Shown: positions 46,387 through 57,476 of the stretch, in pieces
Position numbering within the stretch: the stretch's first letter is position 1
Layout: each line of letters opens with the position of its first letter
Assembly (NCBI GenBank): GCA_963693365.1
Contig: CAVNZM010000009.1
Coordinates: 8,308,001-8,372,000 of the forward strand
Direction of reading: 5' to 3'
DNA: 64,000 nucleotides
DNA from: Amoebidium appalachense
Lineage: Eukaryota; Ichthyosporea
Notes under the pieces: model-generated
Told to the model about the DNA's origin: nothing
The model's input: the letters and a program-made list of their open reading frames with translations, nothing else
Database searches by the model: none
Translations under genes and position numbers: made by a program

Positions 46387-48937
46387 TTGGGAGCCTGGTG
46401 GTGTCGTTAGACAAGCAAACCACCAGGCTGAGAGGCGATAAACAACCTTCAGCGAGAATTCTCGTGCGCCGACCTGCTGGGCAGAACAGAGCAAGGACGG
46501 TTGAATAGAGTTGTGCACGTCTATGAGCACTTCTTCATTTGCCAAAACGTAAATTCATGCAGCATTCTTCTGTGATTTCATTTTCGTGGCGAAGATTATT
46601 GCAGAGTGTGTGCGAATTGTTCGCTTCGTCTCTGTGCTTGGCTTTTCTGTAGAAGTAGTATTTTTCTTTTTGGGAATTTTTCCTTTTTAGGATACTCCCG
46701 CAGATTCGTTTTCAATTGCGAGTAATTTGGTTGTGTGGATGAATGATCATACCAAACATTCGATAATGAATATAACTCAAGCCTTAGGTCACTTCGTAGC
46801 TCAGGTAGTGGTGGATAGCTTCAAGGCTTAGCCACTGCTCCTTATCCCGGTTCTACCATAAGACTGTAAGGCGAGTCACCATGGCCGGAAAAAACCGCTT
46901 CTTTCATGAACAAATAGCACTTCTTTCCTTTCAGCTTTAACTCTGCATCATCGGAGCTGGGAAAAACATGAATAAAAATGCCCAAGTGTTCTTCGTTGGG
47001 CGACATAAAGAAATATATCACCCGTCAGAACCAGTAAAAGCCCGGTTCATAATTCATAAGAAGAGGGTAGGCAAAGCAAGCCTCCTTCAGAAAACACATG
47101 CTTCCATTCGTGAGCAGTTTTCGTATCCCATTTGCCAGCCATTTTCGTTGAGCAGGGGGATTCCAGGCATAATACATTCTTCTGGAGGCTTGGCCTAAAA
47201 AGAAAAGTCGTCGCAGTCGCCCTTTCTTTTGTAAGCAACTTCGTGAGCGCGCTTCGTGTTTTCATATCCTCCAGTGCAGGTCTGGATGGTGCCCCATCCT
47301 CTGCTTCATTTGTAGGTGGCCCTACTGTAGGTTCTGTTCGTTGTGTGGAATACCAAAACCATTCGTATTCGTGGAACTGCTTTGTGCTGTGCTTTCTTTC
47401 GTGTTGGTGTTCATGAAGTTACCCCGTTCACACACCCTACTTCTTACATACATTAGATGTAAGTAGCTGCCTGGTGAGTGTGTGGTTCGTGTTCGTGGCA
47501 TTCTTCTGTTCCTTCGTGAGAAGAATATTCGTTTTAGCAGAGGTGCCCAATAAGGCAGCTTGTGGGGTTGTCTCCCGCGTGTGCCCATTGGTGGGGTATG
47601 CACGTGCTAAATTGTTACAGTGTCATCATATTGCAAGGGAATAACATGGTCATCTCCGTACCAAAGCCTAAATACACATGATGGTCCGATGTGTTAGTCA
47701 ACAACACCTTGCATTCGTATTCGTATTCGTCTTCCACGTCACTTTCTTCAGTAGTGAAGGAGGGTATTCGTAATTCGAAACTGAAAGGCTTCCAGCCAAA
47801 ACACTGACACTGTATGCTGGGGTTGTGAGGGAACGGTGCCCATACCACATTCTTTTGTTCTGGTGGGGGTGTGCCGGCAGCTAGTGCAAGGCTTGACAGT
47901 GTAATTCGTATGTTACAGTATTGCCACAGACTGGCAAGTACCATTAAATTCGTACCCCACACCTTCGTTTGTCTTTCACATGCACGAACAAAAGTTCTGC
48001 ATCGACTTTATTAACAACATGCCTTCTGTGCACCAAGAGTGCAAATTCGTTTGGGCATGGCACCAGGAAGGGCCATACATGAGGCATATGTTCGTAATGT
48101 GTTTAGGCATGCCAGCATACATTCATGCGCATGTTGTGCATCCTGTGCGCTAAACTATGGGGCATGCTGTATTCGACAACAGCAAGGGATTCGAAGCATG
48201 CATGCAACACTACTTTCATAAGATCTTATGTCCTCAATGCTATAGGAACAGCGACTATCTTCTTCTTTAAATGCATTCGTGCTGAAAGTGGCCGTGCATC
48301 TGGCTTGCGAGTGTGGACGTGCATGCGGTGGCATGGACACGATGACAGTGTGCAATAGCGCAATGCACGCAAGGGCAACGGTTTTCTTTTCTTCGTAACA
48401 TAGAGGGGGCTGTGTGCATTGCAACCCAAGCAGTGTTGTGCATTCGTTCTTTCATTTTCGTATTTCCAGTTCATTTTGCTTTCGTTTTTCGTTTTTTGTC
48501 GTTTGATAACTTCGTTACTTCGTTTTGTTTTCGTGTTGCATTCATTTCGTATTTCCTCTATGCAATCGTTTGTCGTTAATTCTTTATTTCATTGCGTATT
48601 CGTGATGGTTCGTTTTTCGTTGGTTCATTGCTTCGTTAGCAATTCTTTATTCGTTTGTTCGTGTATTCGTTGTTTCGTTGTGTATTCGTTTTTCTTCACA
48701 TTTTTGATGTGTCGTAGCAAAAGAAGTTTTACATGCTTTCAATTCTTTCCGTGTAGGTGGGCTGGCCACTTCAAACTTGTAGGTGTATATATTCTAAGCC
48801 GGACAAGGAAAGATGTGCCTATCATCGGGGTAAAAAGGATTGTGATCGGCCATGGGAGATTCTTGAGCTGATTGAAAGATGTGAGATTCTTGAACTGATT
48901 GAAAGATGTGAGATTCGAAGGATGCGAGATTCTTGAA
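46387..48937 (-). other. Interior of the nested LTR element, TTCGT-rich
   Basis: No conserved domain. The + strand pentamer TTCGT (ACGAA on the element's sense strand) is strongly over-represented, especially 48430-48720. A ~32-bp unit around GAGATTCTTGA(A/G)CTGATTGAAAG repeats two to three times at 48855-48940. Confidence 0.7.
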
Positions 48938-48951
48938 CTGCGCGGTCGCCA
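48938..48951 (-). promoter_or_regulatory. Primer-binding-site candidate of the nested LTR element
   Basis: TGGCGACCGCGCAG on the minus strand, one base inside the LTR, starting with the TGG that pairs with tRNA 3'-CCA. The tRNA identity is not determined. Confidence 0.65.
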
Positions 48952-48952
48952 A

Positions 48953-49433
48953 TGTAGACAGTTGGACTAGTTAGGATAAGGCAGAGTACAACTGAATCAA
49001 AATAAAGACAGAGAACGGGTAGAAAGGCACACGCGGCCAGGTTGCTTTTACTATGGGCCGACTCAGTCTGTCTCAAGACTTCACTGATATGATCCCCGTA
49101 CTGGGACGGCTTTCTTATATAGCCCCCAGGTTTCGGATCAAGGCCCAGGATTGGTTCATCCGCGGCCAGCGCGGGTGGCAACATGCCATTCGTGATTCTG
49201 GTGCGGTCCGAGCCAGTCAGACCTTTGTCCTATTTATGCAAACCTCTTATTGGTTCACTTCGTTTATGTGGTATGCAGCGGAAGAACCATATATGGTTCA
49301 ATTCTTAGGTCAGAGTGAGTCCTATTGGTGCGGACATAATATTTATGTGATATTCATGACAAAGCACGAATCGTGTGCTAGTAGATCACATTCTTTAGTA
49401 AACATGTACAGTTCATGTGTACAGTTGTTTACA
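48953..49433 (-). repeat. Right LTR (5' LTR in element orientation)
   Basis: 481 bp, identical to the left LTR apart from one base noticed in the first eight. TATA-like element at 49114-49122 on the minus strand, suitable for driving element transcription leftwards. Confidence 0.9.
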
Positions 49434-50127
49434 GTTGGTCGTTGAACGGCCGCTAAAGGCGCTGCAAACTCGCGGTGTTGTTGAGGGGGAGCTCGGGGCA
49501 ACGGATCTGAGCCGAAATACGGAGAAGGGCCAGTGGGAGCCCACCGACCATCTCGACCATCTACTAGGCATCCATGTCGACCTTGCCGCGGGTGTGTTGG
49601 CCCCTACAGCCACCTCTATGGAGAATCTGGTGGAGGAGACCAAGCGGGTGATGGCCAAGGCTCGCAAGGGCAAGCGATGGGTGGAAAAGAAGCAAGTCGC
49701 CCGGTGGTTGGGGGTGGTCATGAGTCTGCGGGCTGCCACTCCCCACGTGCTGACGTTGGTGCGGCCAGTGTATGCCGCCCTACGCGGGGGCAATTGGCGC
49801 AGTTTCGTTTGGCTTTCGGGGCGTCAGTTACGGATTATCGGTCGGACGCCCCAGTTCATTGGCTGACTGTTGCCTCTGGCGGAGATATGGCCCAACCCGG
49901 TCACGGCTACGCTCATCACGGATGCCGCCACCACACACGGCTGGGGGGCCGTGCTTCAAGTGGCGAGATCCCCTGCGCCTGCCCCTGCGCTTGAGGTGGC
50001 GGGCAGGCGGGCAGCCGACGACGCTACGCGGGCGGCGGCGATCATGCGGAGTGTGAGGGCCTGTTGGAGGCCTATCAGAGCCCTGCAGCTGCCCTGCAGG
50101 AAGCCCTCCGTGGGTGACATATACTAA

Positions 50128-50165
50128 TCCGTCTCAGCAGATCAGCCTAAGTCTACGATCAAGAT

Positions 50166-50215
<50 letters not shown>

Positions 50216-52087
50216 CGTATCCTATTGTGTATAGTATGTATTAGAGACGCGGCACTCTACTAAGTGTACACACACGAAAAGGAACGGACGTGTACGGAAA
50301 AACGGTAAAGTTTATTCAGACCACGCTCCGACGGGCAAACTTAGATCCGTACGGAATGAGGCTAAGTCACAACTGAGGCCATCAAGGCCGTGCCCTCAAA
50401 GATCATCATATTCATCACCTGGCCCCCCTACGATGCCACATTCCAAACATTCCGATCTACTTTATCGTGCGCCTGCACGAGCTAAGTCGATCTACTCAAC
50501 TAATATATTTATCCATGTCTCACCCCTCACCCTCCCCCTAGTGGCACCGCAGAGTCTAAATCTACATTTCATACTATCCTCCCCCCCCCTCCCTCCCCCT
50601 TTCCTCTACATCGAAATATATAAATACGTTTGGCAACATACACTATCAAACCTTGCCAATACTTACAAAAGGGCTTCTGCCCGAACAATCACATTCCTAA
50701 GTCCTCCTATGATCTATCCTATGCCCGAGCGAGATCACGTGACCTCGCCCGCACTGGGGTATAGGCAGGCGCACCCGGCTCACGGCAGCCAGATTGGCCA
50801 TCGCTCACAAGCACAGGCCCAATACAGACTCTCGGCAGCTCTGTGTGAGTCCCGTCACCGTCCCTCACACACTAAGTGCCTCGTTCCCCTTTTTCCCTCT
50901 TGTTCCTTAGTCCCATGTACCACTAGCTTAGGCATGGTAGCAGAGTTTGTTCCTTCCTGTTGAAGACCTCTTGGCTTATGGGATTCATGATCCCAGGTAC
51001 GTTTCCCTGGTTTTGCTCTGTTCGCCGGTCGTATCCCCAGTTCGTTACACTATTCCGGCGCTGCTAGTTGGCTCGCGCTAGCCCGTTATGGGCCCCGGGT
51101 GTATGCGCGCCCGCTAGCCGCTTACCACTTTGTGTTCCCTCTCTTTCCTTCTTTCTTACCTCTTGTGTCTTGCATGTTCCTTTATTATTTTTATTATTTT
51201 TCTGTCTTTGTTACCCGCTTTCGTAAGCACCTCTGCCTCAGCGTGCACAGCACACTTTTGGTCCGCACACCCCTTCTTGCACTTCCCACTTCCCGTGTGT
51301 GCATTGCCCCGCAGAGGAACGCTTGCGTGCGCCTTTTTCGTGCTTTGCTTTTGTGTTATTCTTCACTGTTTATTTTTGTTGTCGTTTTTCGTCTCTTTTT
51401 TTTATCGCTTTCTTTTTTTGTCTTTTCCCCCTCTGCTTGTCTGCGACCTACGCTATCGAAAAAAGCTTTACACTTTTACCCTCCTCGCTACTAGCCAATC
51501 GGACGCCACTTGCTGTCGTTTATTATAACCAATCAGCGCGATCGCTCTTTTGGCCGTGGCTCGGCACTCTGTGTGTCCAATCATTGCGGCGTAGATCTAT
51601 TTTAGGAAGTTGCTTTTTTCTGTTTACCAATCGTGTCCCGGGACCCTTGTCATTCCAGTGTTTTCTGTGCACTTTCGCTAGCTTAGCTGCTTTTGGGTTG
51701 TGCTTCGCTGGCGCATGCGTTGTTGTTGCTGTTATTAGTGCTTGGCAGTTAATATTCTCCGTTGTTTTCTGCGTTATTTTTGTTATTTGCATGTTTAATT
51801 TTACTTGCTGTAGTACTGCATATTTTCCGTCGTGTAATTTTACCCTGCTCTCCTGACGTCACGTCTTGTCGGTTGCTGCCGTTGCCCTCCTCCTCCCACC
51901 TTTCGCCCTCCTCCTCCCACCTTTCGCCTCCGTCTATCCCAGCTTAAGTCACAGTGGGGTAGAGTCGATGTATGTGTATGCTATGCTACGAAACACCCTA
52001 TATATATGCGCCTATTAGAATCTGCACAAGCCAGGCCAGATTCACATCTCGTACTAGATACATGCACTAACTTTATATGTTGATGAT
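50128..52087. other. Region between DIRS-like remnant and LINE ORF
   Basis: Starts with a poly(G) tract (50167-50214), then unique sequence, pyrimidine-rich from about 51100 to 51950. It includes CCAAT motifs (51495, 51530, 51577) and a 20-bp direct repeat CCTCCTCCTCCCACCTTTCG at about 51887-51926. No endonuclease or other domain is recognisable; it may contain the LINE 5' UTR. Confidence 0.5.
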
Positions 52088-54129
52088 TTGATAGATCTCG
52101 GTGATTATGCTGGCGGTGGTAGGAAGGAATATCCCGATGCTCTCTTGTTACCAAACACCACTCCCGCTAGACTAGGTGAACCCCTGTCTCAAAAGGAAAG
52201 CTTGCGCCGGCTTGCTAGTATGAATCGATTTGGCCCCCCTGCTCGTATTATTGGTGATACCACTGGAGACCCCCTCATAGACTCTGATAAGTGTTTCTCG
52301 GAACTGTTTAAAGATAGGACCCCCGCTCAGAAACCTATTGTGTGGCCTGTAGACCCATCTATCCCCATAGAATCGATCCTCCCCTTTTTCAGTCCCGATG
52401 CCATATGGTCTGTGATATCTAGTTATAGCTCTAGTAAGTCTTGTGGACCTGATGGACTCCCTGCTGGGTTTCTTAAAATCCTTGTTCCCTCCTACCCACA
52501 AAAGGAAAGTGATCGTGCTATTAAACCTGATCTTACTATCATGTTAAGCTCTCTCTTTTCTTGGTGTGTTAAATGTGGACATGTCCCGTCATCTTGGTTA
52601 GATACCTTAGTGATCCCCATAGTTAAGAAGGACTCTGAGGGCCCCATATCATCCTTTCGCCCCATTACACTAACCCAGGTTGTTCGTAGATTCTTTGAAG
52701 CTTGCTTACTTAGGTTATTTGCACATCACCCTAGGTTTCAATCTATTCTTCACATACACCCATGCCAATCCGCTTTTCGTAAAAACAATTCATGTTACGT
52801 TCAAATAATGGCACTGCACGATTCTATGCAAGTTGGTGCACAATATGTTGGCTTTATTGATTGGAAAACTGCTTACGATTCTGTCTCCCCTGGTCTCCTA
52901 TGGGAAAAGCTTGCTGCACGGGGTATACCACACTGCATTGGTGTTCTGTTAGAAGCACTCTTGTCTCAAACCTATGGTAGAGCTGTGGTTAATGGGCATC
53001 TTTCATATGGTTTTGCTCGTACTAGAGGTCTCTTGCAGGGTTCATTGCTTAGCCCCTTTTTGTTTAACCTATTTATAGATGATTTGGCTGTCAAGATTTA
53101 CGCCGAAAACGATGACCCTATTAATAACTTTCCGCCTGCACTTCTCTATGCTGATGATCTGTCCCTCCTTGCCCGTACCCCTAGACGCCTGCAAAGATTG
53201 TTCGATGTAGTGTCAGAGTGGTGCAAGGCAAACCTTATGATCCTTAACATAGACAAATGTGGTGTTCTTGTACCTGATATAGCTAACAATTTACACACAT
53301 TTACATTATCATCTAAACCTGTACCTATAGTTCCAGAATACAAATATCTTGGTGTTCCGGTTGATTCTGTTGGACCAGGTGTTATGTTTCCCCATATGGT
53401 CGAAAAGAGGGTAGAGTTGGCTCGTAAGCGGTTAGCTTTCTTCTCGGCTAATATTTTTAAAGACACACCCCTCCATCCTTCTATTAGACTTACATTTATT
53501 CGCACTTTTGTCTTCCCGGCATGTGAATATGGTTTACCCCTTCTCGCCGCTTGGATCAAGAAAGAGAGAACTAGAGCGCTTAAACCCCTGGCAAATTTCC
53601 TTGAAGCAGAAGTTGCCTCCTTTCTATCTAACAACTGTTGTAAACCTGGGCCTGTAACGCTCTCGATATATGGTCTGGTCCCAATAGCTGCTAGAGTATC
53701 CTATCTCGCGCTGAAATTCAATAAGCACATAAGCCGCTTAAAGAAGTATTTGCCCTCCCACCCTCTCTTCTCTATCCGACCTGTCCCCTCCTCACCTCTC
53801 CCCTCTTTCCTCCCCTCTCTCTCCCCTTCTCCCCTGGGCACAAATACAAATAAACCCCGCAATAGTGTGTGTGTGACTTTGGACTGCCACTTACTTGTTA
53901 AACATGTACACAATCACAAGATAATCACGCAATATAACAAATGGAAAAAGATACCACACGACACTAGACCCGATGAAAGCATACACCTTGAAAAACTAAG
54001 CCTTATGTCTCGTTTTATATATACTGACCGCCTCAACCATATTGCCAAATATGGCACTCGCAAGTGTATAACACCTAAATACATATTACCTTCCTGTAGA
54101 ACTGGTCTTTCTCTAGCTGATGGTATTAT

Positions 54130-54725
54130 TGTTATAATACGTAGTATTTACATATTGTAAGATCATCTCAGTTCGTGTTATGTTTTCATTCATTTACTTA
54201 ATGAAAAAGATGTGCTCCTTGTACGTAAATTATGACATCGATCTCCAGTGTATTTGAGTACTTGTAATCGTGTTGTGTCGGCTATATTCGTGTGTTTAGA
54301 TATCGATTACAGCAACTGATTATAGGTACACGAGTCTACCCAGTGAGGGAGACACGTGTACATGTTATGTGTACATGAATATCTTCGGCTATAACTGTGT
54401 TTTGCTGTTCGTGTTTTCTGTCCTGCTTTCTTTTCTTTTTCCTCTTTCTTCGTCTTTTCTTTTCTCTTTCTTTCTTCTCTTGTTTCCTTTCATTTAATTA
54501 TATTTCTCTCTCACTAATATACGTTGAGTAGATTTATATTACTCGTTATGTTTTGATTGGTAGAAAAACACTTAGGTTACACTTTAGCTTGTCAGGTATG
54601 ATTCATAGCTTAGTCAACCACTTTTGTTTTGTGTGTTGCCGTACTATATCCAATCAGTGGACTTAGTCAGAAAATGTCTGAGTCTTTGTAGCCGATGATA
54701 GGTTAGAAACACCACCTCTTTCCTC
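54130..54725 (+). repeat. Left LTR of the Copia derivative, 3'-truncated
   Basis: Starts TGTTATAATACGTAGT and stops at CACCTCTTTCCTC, where the deletion junction lies. It contains CCAAT-type motifs (TTGATTGGTAG, TCCAATCAGTGG). Confidence 0.9.
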
Positions 54726-54726
54726 C

Positions 54727-54888
54727 GTCCGGTATCACAACACCAAGGACTACATTGCCAGTGGGGACGTGGTTGTCCACTACGTTGAGTCAGCCCACAA
54801 CTTAGCTGACATACTCACCAAACCCCTCCCCGGCCCGAGTCATGTCCACCATCGTGCTCGACTTTGTTTACCGGATATTGTGGATTGA
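54727..54888 (+). pseudogene. C-terminal end of Copia RNase H
   Basis: An open frame of about 54 codons ending at TGA 54886-54888 contains HNTKDYIASGDVVVHYV and NLADILTKPLP, the usual C-terminal signature of Ty1/Copia polyproteins. Everything upstream of it in pol is deleted. Confidence 0.85.
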
Positions 54889-55101
54889 CCCGACCTACTT
54901 CAAGAGTGATTTTCTCATGTGTACTACTTACTTTATCAACATCATTATATCATATGTATTGCCTTTGTGGGTATGCCCACTTAGGGTTTATATATAAGGT
55001 TTGACCTGTACCATCACTCTACTCTATCTTTCACTGGTTTAAAACCCAGTTAATCAAACACCGCCTATACACGTTATATATATTCGTTGTTTTTGCCCCG
55101 G

Positions 55102-55198
55102 TTCCTTCCCCCCCCCTCCCCCCCCCCCTTCCCCCCCCTTCCCCCCCCCCTTCCCCCCCCCTCCCCCCCCCCCCTTCTCCCCCCCCCCCCCCCCCCCG
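55102..55198. repeat. C-rich tract inside the Copia remnant
   Basis: Runs of C broken by TT or T. Located between the pol stop and the polypurine tract. Confidence 0.85.
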
Positions 55199-55298
55199 GA
55201 AAAGTACACACTTTAATTTTTTTTTTTTCCGTTTCTGTTCTCAAGTGGGGAGATTTCACTAGTTCAGTGGGGATATGATAACACAAACTTCAAAGTCT

Positions 55299-55308
55299 TA
55301 AGTGGGGA
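55299..55308 (+). promoter_or_regulatory. Polypurine tract of the Copia derivative
   Basis: TAAGTGGGGA directly abuts the TG start of the right LTR, as expected for plus-strand priming. A similar CAAGTGGGGAGA occurs ~65 bp upstream. Confidence 0.75.
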
Positions 55309-56243
55309 TGTTATAATACGTAGTATTTACATATTGTAAGATCTTCTCAGTTCGTGTTATGTTTTCATTCATTTACTTAATGAAAAAGATGTGCTCCTTG
55401 TACGTAAATTATGACATCGATCTCCAGTGTATTTGAGTACTTGTAATCGTGTTGTGTCGGCTATATTCGTGTGTTTAGATATCGATTACAGCAACTGATT
55501 ATAGGTACACGAGTCTACCCAGTGAGGGAGACACGTGTACATGTTATGTGTACATGAATATCTTCGGTTATAACTGTGTTTTGCTGTTCGTGTTTTCTGT
55601 CCTGCTTTCTTTTCTTTTTCCTCTTTCTTCGTCTTTTCTTTTCTCTTTCTTTCTTCTCTTGTTTCCTTTCATTTAATTATATTTCTCTCTCACTAATATA
55701 CGTTGAGTAGATTTATATTACTCGTTATGTTTTGATTGGTAGAAAAACACTTAGGTTACACTTTAGCTTGTCAGGTATGATTCATAGCTTAGTCAACCAC
55801 TTTTGTTTTGTGTGTTGCCGTACTATATCCAATCAGTGGACTTAGTCAGAAAATGTCTGAGTCTTTGTAGCCGATGATAGGTTAGAAACACCACCTCTTT
55901 CCTCGTTACTCTTCACCTCTTTTCTTTCTTATAGCTGTGACCTATGGTGTGTGTTCCCGCGTCTCCGGATCTATCCGGGAAATAATCAGTTAATTATGAT
56001 TGGTTATTTTAGACATAGATCTGATTTCCGACTGGTCGGAAATCATGTATGGATTTAACTTAAGGGAATTTCAGGTATTTATTAGCGATCAAAATAAATT
56101 GAGTTCAGTCGTGTCTAAACATTGATGTCTGTTGTGTACACTGCTCCGATCGTTCCGTGTTTTGTTGTTGTGTGTGTCTGTGGTGTTTTCACACTGCACC
56201 ACTGTGTCTCTGCTTACATCCTAAATACTTATAGAATTTAACA
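55309..56243 (+). repeat. Right LTR of the Copia derivative, complete
   Basis: 935 bp, beginning TGTTATAATACG and ending GAATTTAACA, followed by ATTAT. It defines the full LTR length of the family. The first 596 bp match the left LTR and its start matches the LTR at 63411. Confidence 0.9.
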
Positions 56244-56559
56244 ATTATTGATCAATTACCACGCTTTTACTGTACACGTGCTATACAGTGGAGATCTAAT
56301 AAGTATAAGGTGGCATCATTTGCATGCCCAAACAACACACACACACACCAGTTTAACCGGTCATGTATCGCCAAATGTAGTTTGATAGACCACATAATAC
56401 CGCAACACACACACGTCACATTCACAACAGACACCCAGAAAGATAGCCTACCTGTAAATTACAACATCCTTGATTTTATACTAAACACGCGTAACTACGA
56501 CCTGTTTATTAGATGTATTGATTGGCTTGAGAAACACATCACTACAAAATTATAGCGCA

Positions 56560-56561
<2 letters not shown>

Positions 56562-56630
<69 letters not shown>

Positions 56631-56665
56631 CCAGCTGATACCGAGTGTCCCGAGGGGAGCCCCTT

Positions 56666-56702
<37 letters not shown>

Positions 56703-56704
56703 AA
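56562..56704. repeat. (CA)n and A-rich tail at the LINE 3' end
   Basis: A ~68-bp CA array directly follows the LINE stop codon. After ~35 bp of other sequence comes an A tract (56665-56704) with one G, ending before CGGGGAACC. Confidence 0.9.
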
Positions 56705-57476
56705 CGGGGAACCCCAACTAATTGATTTCTCCTTGTAGTCTTTATGGTGTCTCGTAGAGAAAGTAAACCCTGATATATAGTCACCACCCGACATCTATGT
56801 ACGTGATCATGATATACCGCTGAGGGGATATTCCGAGCAAAACCCCCCCCCCATACCTGAGACTGGCTCTCTTTGCCTAGAGTAAACAGCGTAAACCCCA
56901 TTGCTGTACGTGCGCCTTTTCCCGCACACTATCCGCATTCCTGTTGCGCACCGCTGCTGTGTGACGTCATCTTCTGCTTCTTTGTTCTTGATCACTGCAG
57001 ATGTTCCAATCGATCGCGTAATCGCTTGTAATCGGATCCGATCGGTGCTGTAAATTTGCGATTTACATACTGTTTTGATTTATGTTTTGTCATTTTTTCT
57101 TTTCTTCGGGTACGTGTGCAGCCTCACGTCTTTAGGCTACCCCCGCTGACCCTGGGTTCAGATCGTGCTGCTTGGCCGTGCAATTCTGTCTTTCGTGTTT
57201 TGTTGTTTGGTTTGTAAGTGTCTGTTGCTTTCAGTTTCTTTGGTTTCTTTCATTTGTTTAGAGGTTTACCTAGTTATCACCATAGTCTTTTGTTGTTTAG
57301 AGGGGTTGATTCCCTGATAGGTAGAACTAGTGACTGTTTATCTCTCCCCTGTGTTTCCTTGTCCTGTTGTGTTTTTCAGCTACCACTGCCTACCTTACTT
57401 CTACCTTATCTTGGGGAGAACGGAGTAGCTTTTCACCACCCTCAACTTCTCCCCACCACAGATTGTTGTTGACACG
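56705..57476 (+). other. Leader region upstream of the Gypsy gag
   Basis: Presumably holds the Gypsy 5' LTR and leader, but without a second copy in the window the LTR cannot be delimited. A CRE-like TGACGTCAT is at 56962. TGGGGAGAACGGAG at 57413 begins like a primer-binding site, though no LTR end is evident next to it. Confidence 0.4.

Larger units (their letters stand above)
45894..49433 (-). mobile_element. Non-autonomous LTR retrotransposon nested in the DIRS-like element
   Basis: Two 481-bp LTRs (45894-46374, 48953-49433) flank 2,578 bp. Target duplication GTTGG lies at 45889-45893 and 49434-49438. LTR ends are TGTAAACA/TGTTTACA (one base differs in the right copy, TGTAGACA). Orientation is minus: on that strand a primer-binding-site candidate TGGCGACCGCGCAG (48938-48951) follows the right LTR after one base, and a polypurine tract AAGGGGGGGAG (46375-46385) abuts the left LTR. 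No gag, protease, RT or integrase is recognisable; the longest minus-strand frames are ~115 and ~93 codons (47615-47962, 47322-47603) and unknown. This resembles large non-autonomous LTR elements mobilised in trans. Near-identical LTRs imply a recent insertion. Confidence 0.9.
45208..50127 (+). pseudogene. DIRS-like reverse transcriptase/RNase H, disrupted and interrupted by an LTR element
   Basis: Two separated parts: 45208-45893 and 49434-50127. The first holds RT motifs VSTTFGVRKPNGKVRLIIDM, GQLYQYTVLPFGY and the catalytic FLDD, a form resembling DIRS/tyrosine-recombinase retroelements; an N-terminal piece with VLFWIKYGI is in another frame, so a frameshift lies near 45400-45430. The LTR element enters directly after the FLDD box. 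The second part continues the RT thumb/connection and an RNase H-like start (LITDAATTHGWGAVL), with an in-frame TGA at 49864. With one target-site copy and the insert removed, the frame continues across the junction. No tyrosine recombinase gene or split repeats were found; the right end runs to a G tract at 50167. Class is inferred from RT style. Confidence 0.7.
54130..56243 (+). mobile_element. Copia-type LTR retrotransposon, internal-deletion derivative
   Basis: Target duplication ATTAT lies at 54125-54129 and 56244-56248. The left LTR retains only its first 596 bp (54130-54725) and is fused directly to the last part of pol. The right LTR is complete (55309-56243, 935 bp, ends TGTTA/TAACA). 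The shared 596 bp differ at two positions that I could see. One deletion removed the rest of the left LTR, the primer-binding site and nearly all of gag-pol, so the copy is dead. Confidence 0.9.
52088..56555 (+). pseudogene. LINE reverse transcriptase ORF, interrupted
   Basis: The left part encodes an RT with SCGPDGLPAGF (finger region), SSFRPITLTQVVRRFFEA, SAFRKNNSC, FIDWKTAYDSV (catalytic motif A), GLLQGSLLSPFLFNLFIDDL (motif B) and YADD (53147-53158, motif C). It then runs out of frame into an LTR at 54130. The host frame continues at 56249 after one copy of ATTAT and encodes a C-terminal Cys/His-rich segment (SCIAKC followed by His residues) before TAG at 56553-56555. Taken together this is 783 codons including the stop. 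No apurinic or restriction-like endonuclease is seen at either end, so the ORF may be 5'-truncated or the enzyme may lie in another ORF. Confidence 0.85.
52088..56704 (+). mobile_element. LINE-type non-LTR retrotransposon, split by a Copia insertion
   Basis: The element comprises an RT ORF (52088-54129, resuming 56249-56555), a short 3' region with a (CA)n array (about 56562-56629), and an A-rich tail (56665-56704) typical of target-primed reverse transcription. The 5' boundary is unknown. The interruption at 54130-56243 is a Copia-type element with target duplication ATTAT. Confidence 0.85.

Noticed and set aside
45994-46410. ~130-codon open frame, repeated identically at 49053-49445
   Set aside because: Both copies are inside the LTRs of the nested element; identity reflects LTR identity, and the strand is opposite to the element's transcription.
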